A stretch of 64,000 bases of DNA from Streptomyces sp. PTY087I2 (GTDB taxonomy: Bacteria; Actinomycetota; Actinomycetes; Streptomycetales; Streptomycetaceae). Below the pieces are notes generated by a model, which saw nothing but the letters and a program-made list of their open reading frames with translations, had not been told where the DNA came from and ran no database searches. The DNA lies in contig NZ_LZRD01000002.1 in NCBI RefSeq assembly GCF_001687325.1, positions 62,001 through 126,000 of the forward strand, in the 5' to 3' direction. Below, piece by piece: positions 60,894 through 64,000 of the stretch (positions are counted from its first letter, which is position 1; every line of letters begins with the position of its first letter). Position numbers and translations under genes: made by a program.

Positions 60894-63227
60894 TCAGGGG
60901 GCGGAAACGGAAGGAGCGGGTGCCGGGGCCTGTTGCTCCCGGAGCTCCTCGGCGAGCTCGGCCACCGTGGGCCGCAGATAGAGCGTCCGTGCGGGGAGGT
61001 CCACGGAGAACCGCTCCTGGAGACGGGTGAGCAGATCGGCGGCGATCAGGGAGTGACCGCCCAGTTCGAAGAAGTCGTCGTCCACGCCCACCGGTTCGAC
61101 GCTCAGCAGGTCGGCCCACTCCTCGGCCACCGCCGCCTCGGTCGGGGTCCTGGGCGCGGTGTACTCCGCCACGAGAGTGCGCGGTGCCCGGCGGGCCGCG
61201 GGCAGCGCGGCCCGGTCCACCTTGCCGTTGCGGTTCAACGGCAGCTCGGGCAGCGGGAGAACAGCCCAGGGCACCAGGTAGCCGGGCACCTCCCCGCGCA
61301 GCCACTCCCGCAGCCGCCGGCCCAGCTCCGCGGGGCTGTCGTCCCCGGGCCGTACGGCGGTGACGTACGCCAGCAGCCGTTTGCCGCCGGAGCCGTCGTC
61401 CTGGCCGATCACGACGGCCTGGCGCACGTCCTCGTGGCTGTCGAGCAGCGTCTCGATCTCACCGGGCTCGACCCGGTAGCCCCGCACCTTGAGCTGACGG
61501 TCGGCGCGCCCCAGGAACTCCAGCGTTCCGTCGGCCAGGCGCCGGACCAGGTCTCCGGTCCGGTAGAGCCGGGCACCCGGCACCGGGGCGAACGGGTCCG
61601 GCACGAAGCGCTCGGCGGTGGCGGCCGGACGTCCGAGGTACCCGCGCGCCAGGCCGTCGCCGCCCGCGTACAGCTCACCGGGCACACCGACCGGTACGGG
61701 GTTCAGCTCCGGGTCGAGGACCAGGACCCGGGTACCGCTGATCGGCCGGCCCAGCGGGACCGTGTTGCCCGCGGCCGGTTCGCGGGAGGTCCAGCACGTG
61801 GTGAACGTGGTGTTCTCCGTGGGGCCGTAGCCGTTGGTGAACAGCAGATGCGGATGGGTGCCGAGAAGACGGCGGACATGACCGGCCGAGATCACATCGC
61901 CACCGGCCAGCACATGGCGCAACCCCGCGAACGCGCCCAGCTGCCGGCCGACCATCCGGTGGAAGAGCCCGGCGGTCATCCAGGCGACGGTCACCCCCTC
62001 GTCGACCAGCGTGGCGGCGAGAGCCTCGACGGAGAGCCGGCCGGGGGGATGGACCACCAGTCGGGCGCCGTTGACGAGAGGGGCCCACACTTCGAGGGTC
62101 GAGGCGTCGAACGCCATCGGCGCGAGGTGCACAAAGGTGTCCGTCGGGCGGAACTCGGCCCAGTCCGGCTCCACGACCAGCCGCGCCACCGCGGTGTGCG
62201 GGACGCAGATCGGCTTGGGCTCGCCGGTCGAGCCCGAGGTGAAACCGACGTACGCGGCAGCGGCGGGCGGCACTCGCACACAGACCGGCGGCCCCGCCTC
62301 GTGTTCCCCGTCGGTGGGGGAGAGCGGCAGGACCGTCACATCGAGACCCGGGGAAACGGCCGAGCCGTCCGCCGCGAGCACCAGACGGGCTCCCGCCGCG
62401 GTGAGCTGCGCACGGAGTCGCGGGGCGGGGAGATCGGGCTCGAACGCGGCATAGGCCGCACCGGTCTTGAGGACGGCCAGCAGTGCCACGACCAGCCGCA
62501 GCGACCGTTCGGCGACGATGCCGACCACCTGGTCGGGGCCCGCCCCCGCCAGGCGCAGCCGTGCGGCCAGCGCGTCGGCCGCACGGACCAGCCCCCGATA
62601 CGTGAGCGACGCGTCGCCGCAGGTGACCGCCACCGCGTCCGGGCTGCTCTCCGCCCGCTCCTGGACCAGGACGTGCACCGGCCGGGGAGCGACCGGTGCG
62701 ACGCCGGAACCGGCGAGGGACATGACCTCGGCCAGCTCATCGGGGGGCAGCAGCGGCAGTACGGACACCGCGACGTCCTTCGGCCCTCGCCCGGCCAGGA
62801 GCGCCTGGTGCAGCTGCCCCTCCAGATGCGCGGCCTCCCGCGCCGACAGCGCACCGGGGCCGGAGCCCGGCAGCACGGCCACCCTGTCGGGGCGGGCCAC
62901 GACCGTCAGGCCACGGGCGGGAAGCCGCGGTTCGACCGCCCACTCCAGCCGGGCGTCCGCGAGGCCGCCCGGGCCCGTGTCCTCATCGTCGGCGTCCACC
63001 AGGCCGAGGAGGGCTTCCCCGGCATCGGCGGTCAGCGCGTGCAGGCCCGTGTTCTCCGTGACCTCGACCGTCACCCCGCCTTCACCGTCGGCATCCCGGT
63101 ACACCACGCGTACCGTCTCCTGGAGCGTGCGGCGGTGCAGTACGGCGGCCAGCGCGGCGAGCACCGGAGCGGGGGACAGCTCGGCGGCGGACTTCACCAT
63201 CGGCTGCGGTTCGGGCTGCGGTGTCAC
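60894..63227 (-). CDS. NRPS protein: relic condensation fragment, adenylation domain, PCP
   Basis: 777 residues. Residues 1-180 match only the C-terminal end of a condensation domain (LTVVARPDRVAVLPG, LHQALLAGRGPKDVAVSVLP); no HHxxxDG motif. A domain about 185-690: A3 GFTSGSTGEPKPICVPH (PKG reads PKP), [52 protein letters not shown] with DDFFELGGHSLIAADLL (Ser about 726). Specificity residues read D-A-L-W-L-G-G-T-F-K, close to known valine codes. The GTG start overlaps the upstream NRPS stop (GTGA). The relic C part means it probably cannot form a peptide bond itself. Confidence 0.88.
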   Translation of the reverse strand: MTPQPEPQPMVKSAAELSPAPVLAALAAVLHRRTLQETVRVVYRDADGEGGVTVEVTENTGLHALTADAGEALLGLVDADDEDTGPGGLADARLEWAVEPRLPARGLTVVARPDRVAVLPGSGPGALSAREAAHLEGQLHQALLAGRGPKDVAVSVLPLLPPDELAEVMSLAGSGVAPVAPRPVHVLVQERAESSPDAVAVTCGDASLTYRGLVRAADALAARLRLAGAGPDQVVGIVAERSLRLVVALLAVLKTGAAYAAFEPDLPAPRLRAQLTAAGARLVLAADGSAVSPGLDVTVLPLSPTDGEHEAGPPVCVRVPPAAAAYVGFTSGSTGEPKPICVPHTAVARLVVEPDWAEFRPTDTFVHLAPMAFDASTLEVWAPLVNGARLVVHPPGRLSVEALAATLVDEGVTVAWMTAGLFHRMVGRQLGAFAGLRHVLAGGDVISAGHVRRLLGTHPHLLFTNGYGPTENTTFTTCWTSREPAAGNTVPLGRPISGTRVLVLDPELNPVPVGVPGELYAGGDGLARGYLGRPAATAERFVPDPFAPVPGARLYRTGDLVRRLADGTLEFLGRADRQLKVRGYRVEPGEIETLLDSHEDVRQAVVIGQDDGSGGKRLLAYVTAVRPGDDSPAELGRRLREWLRGEVPGYLVPWAVLPLPELPLNRNGKVDRAALPAARRAPRTLVAEYTAPRTPTEAAVAEEWADLLSVEPVGVDDDFFELGGHSLIAADLLTRLQERFSVDLPARTLYLRPTVAELAEELREQQAPAPAPSVSAP

Positions 63228-64000
63228 GGGGTCTCCTTCGAGCGGGCGGGCTCCGCCGGGCGGGGCCGGCGCAGGGCGGACCGGTCGATGCGCCGGATCG
63301 CCGGCACGGCCGCGGCCCGGGGCTTGGCCAGCAGTTCGTCCACGTAACGGGCGACCGCCGAGATGGTCGGGGACTCGAACAGCAGACTCAGCGGCACATT
63401 GAGTTCGTACTGCTGGCGAACGCGGTCCATGACCTCGGAGCCGAGCAGGGAGTGTCCGCCCAGCGCGAAGAAGTCGTCGTGCACACCGACCCGGTCGCGC
63501 CCGAGAGCCTCGGTCCAGATGGCGGCCACCGCGATCTCGGTCGGCGTGCTCGGCGCCTGGTGCTGCTGTGCCGCGTCGGCCGACGGGTCCGGGCCGGGCA
63601 GCGCGTCACGACGCACCACCCCGGTCCGGTCGGCGGCGAAGCCGGGCACGACGACGATGTGGGACGGCACCGCGGGGGCGGGCAGCCGGTCCTGCAAGCG
63701 CTGGTGCAGCCGGGCCACGACCCGGCGGCCGCGGGCGACCGACCGCGGATCGTTCACCACCGGGCTGTGTCCCTGTTCCTCGCCGCTGTCGCCCGGGCGC
63801 CTGCCGAAGCCGGGCAGCGGCGCCTCGGCCCGTTCGGTGCCCTCCTCCGCCTCGGGCCGCTCGGCGGGTGTGCCGAGCAGCAGACGCAGGGACCCGGGCG
63901 CCGGGCCGTACTGGACGAGCGCCGTGTACCCGGCGGCCTCGGCCGCCGTGGTCACAGCGGCGGGGTCGACGGGGCCGCCCGGCGCTGCGGGGCGGGGAGC
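63224..64000 (-). CDS. NRPS, C-terminal part: end of methyltransferase-interrupted A domain plus PCP (continues past the window)
   Basis: The frame is open to base 64000 with no stop, so the gene starts beyond the window. Visible from the N-terminal side: AAEAAGYTALVQYGP..., like the end of an NRPS-embedded N-methyltransferase; then VVNDPRSVARGRRVVARLHQ and LPAPAVPSHIVVV, the resumption of the A domain; then an A10 region reading DRTGVVRRDALP instead of PNGKVDRRALP (the Lys is Val); then a PCP with DDFFALGGHSLLGSEVM and an Arg/Pro-rich tail. A GTG at 63955 is an internal codon, not necessarily the start. Coupled to the next gene by GTGA. Confidence 0.82.
   Translation of the reverse strand, partial: APRPAAPGGPVDPAAVTTAAEAAGYTALVQYGPAPGSLRLLLGTPAERPEAEEGTERAEAPLPGFGRRPGDSGEEQGHSPVVNDPRSVARGRRVVARLHQRLQDRLPAPAVPSHIVVVPGFAADRTGVVRRDALPGPDPSADAAQQHQAPSTPTEIAVAAIWTEALGRDRVGVHDDFFALGGHSLLGSEVMDRVRQQYELNVPLSLLFESPTISAVARYVDELLAKPRAAAVPAIRRIDRSALRRPRPAEPARSKETP

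Noticed and set aside
59670..63347. A 1,225-codon open frame on the + strand opposite the NRPS and P450 genes
   Set aside because: Shadow of three clearly functional - strand genes; composition is Arg/Gly/His-rich and no domain can be seen.

Overview
The window looks like a chromosomal segment of a Streptomyces or close relative. GC is very high, many starts are GTG (with GGAGG-type ribosome binding sites), and overlapping stop/start pairs (ATGA, GTGA, TGATG) are common. Gene content fits: a fused SecDF, a minimal MreB-like actin, many LysR/LacI/ROK/AraC regulators, Tat-exported sugar proteins and an NRPS cluster. All assignments come from reading the translations and DNA by eye; no database search was run.

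Region 1 (1-12.7 kb) is mixed housekeeping and accessory metabolism: the end of a CocE-type hydrolase, a small LapA-like membrane protein, a VOC protein, a methyltransferase, a PAP2-lipid kinase fusion, an aminotransferase-fold protein that lacks the PLP lysine, a DedA/MBL pair, a holin-phosphodiesterase fusion, a LacI regulator, a DUF305 lipoprotein and a DUF1996 secreted protein. Two perfect GAGAGCGCTCTC-centred palindromes lie between the DUF1996 gene and the next region.

Region 2 (12.9-31.7 kb) holds a second-type NAD-dependent DNA ligase, an MreB-like/His-rich/SecDF gene run, small regulator-target pairs (one NmrA-type reductase is frameshifted), a methyltransferase, a ricin-type lectin, an aldo/keto reductase, an acyl-CoA ligase, a LysR/bile-acid-transporter-like divergent pair, and fdhD.

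Region 3 (31.9-54.2 kb) is about 22 kb entirely on the + strand. After a FabH-like gene comes a ROK regulator, a complete RbsABC-type sugar importer, a Gfo/Idh/MocA oxidoreductase, a TIM-barrel isomerase and a 1,239-residue secreted protein (glucose/sorbosone dehydrogenase, PKD, CBM, ThuA and DUF1080 domains). After a strong hairpin there is a tightly overlapped ebo-type operon: inositol-phosphate-synthase-like protein, EboC (UbiA-like), a TIM-barrel protein, EboA, EboB (TatD-like), EboE and EboF (phosphodiesterase), followed by a Tat-exported TIM-barrel protein with a His-Gly tract. The ebo set is known elsewhere for moving metabolites to the periplasm. Here the usual EboD (dehydroquinate-synthase-like cyclase) is not seen, and an inositol-phosphate-synthase-type cyclase heads the operon. 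Together the region suggests import and processing of a keto-sugar or cyclitol coupled to synthesis and export of an unknown small molecule.

Region 4 (54.3-64 kb) starts with a DUF2254 membrane protein and tRNA-Leu(GAG). Directly after the tRNA begins an NRPS cluster on the - strand that runs off the right edge: the end of a methyltransferase-interrupted A domain with PCP, an A-PCP protein with a relic C domain, a P450, a thioesterase with Cys in place of the Ser nucleophile, an A-PCP protein, and a KASIII-like acyltransferase. The A-PCP/P450/thioesterase trio resembles known beta-hydroxy-amino-acid modules. In-frame tandem repeats inside several genes are a recurring oddity.
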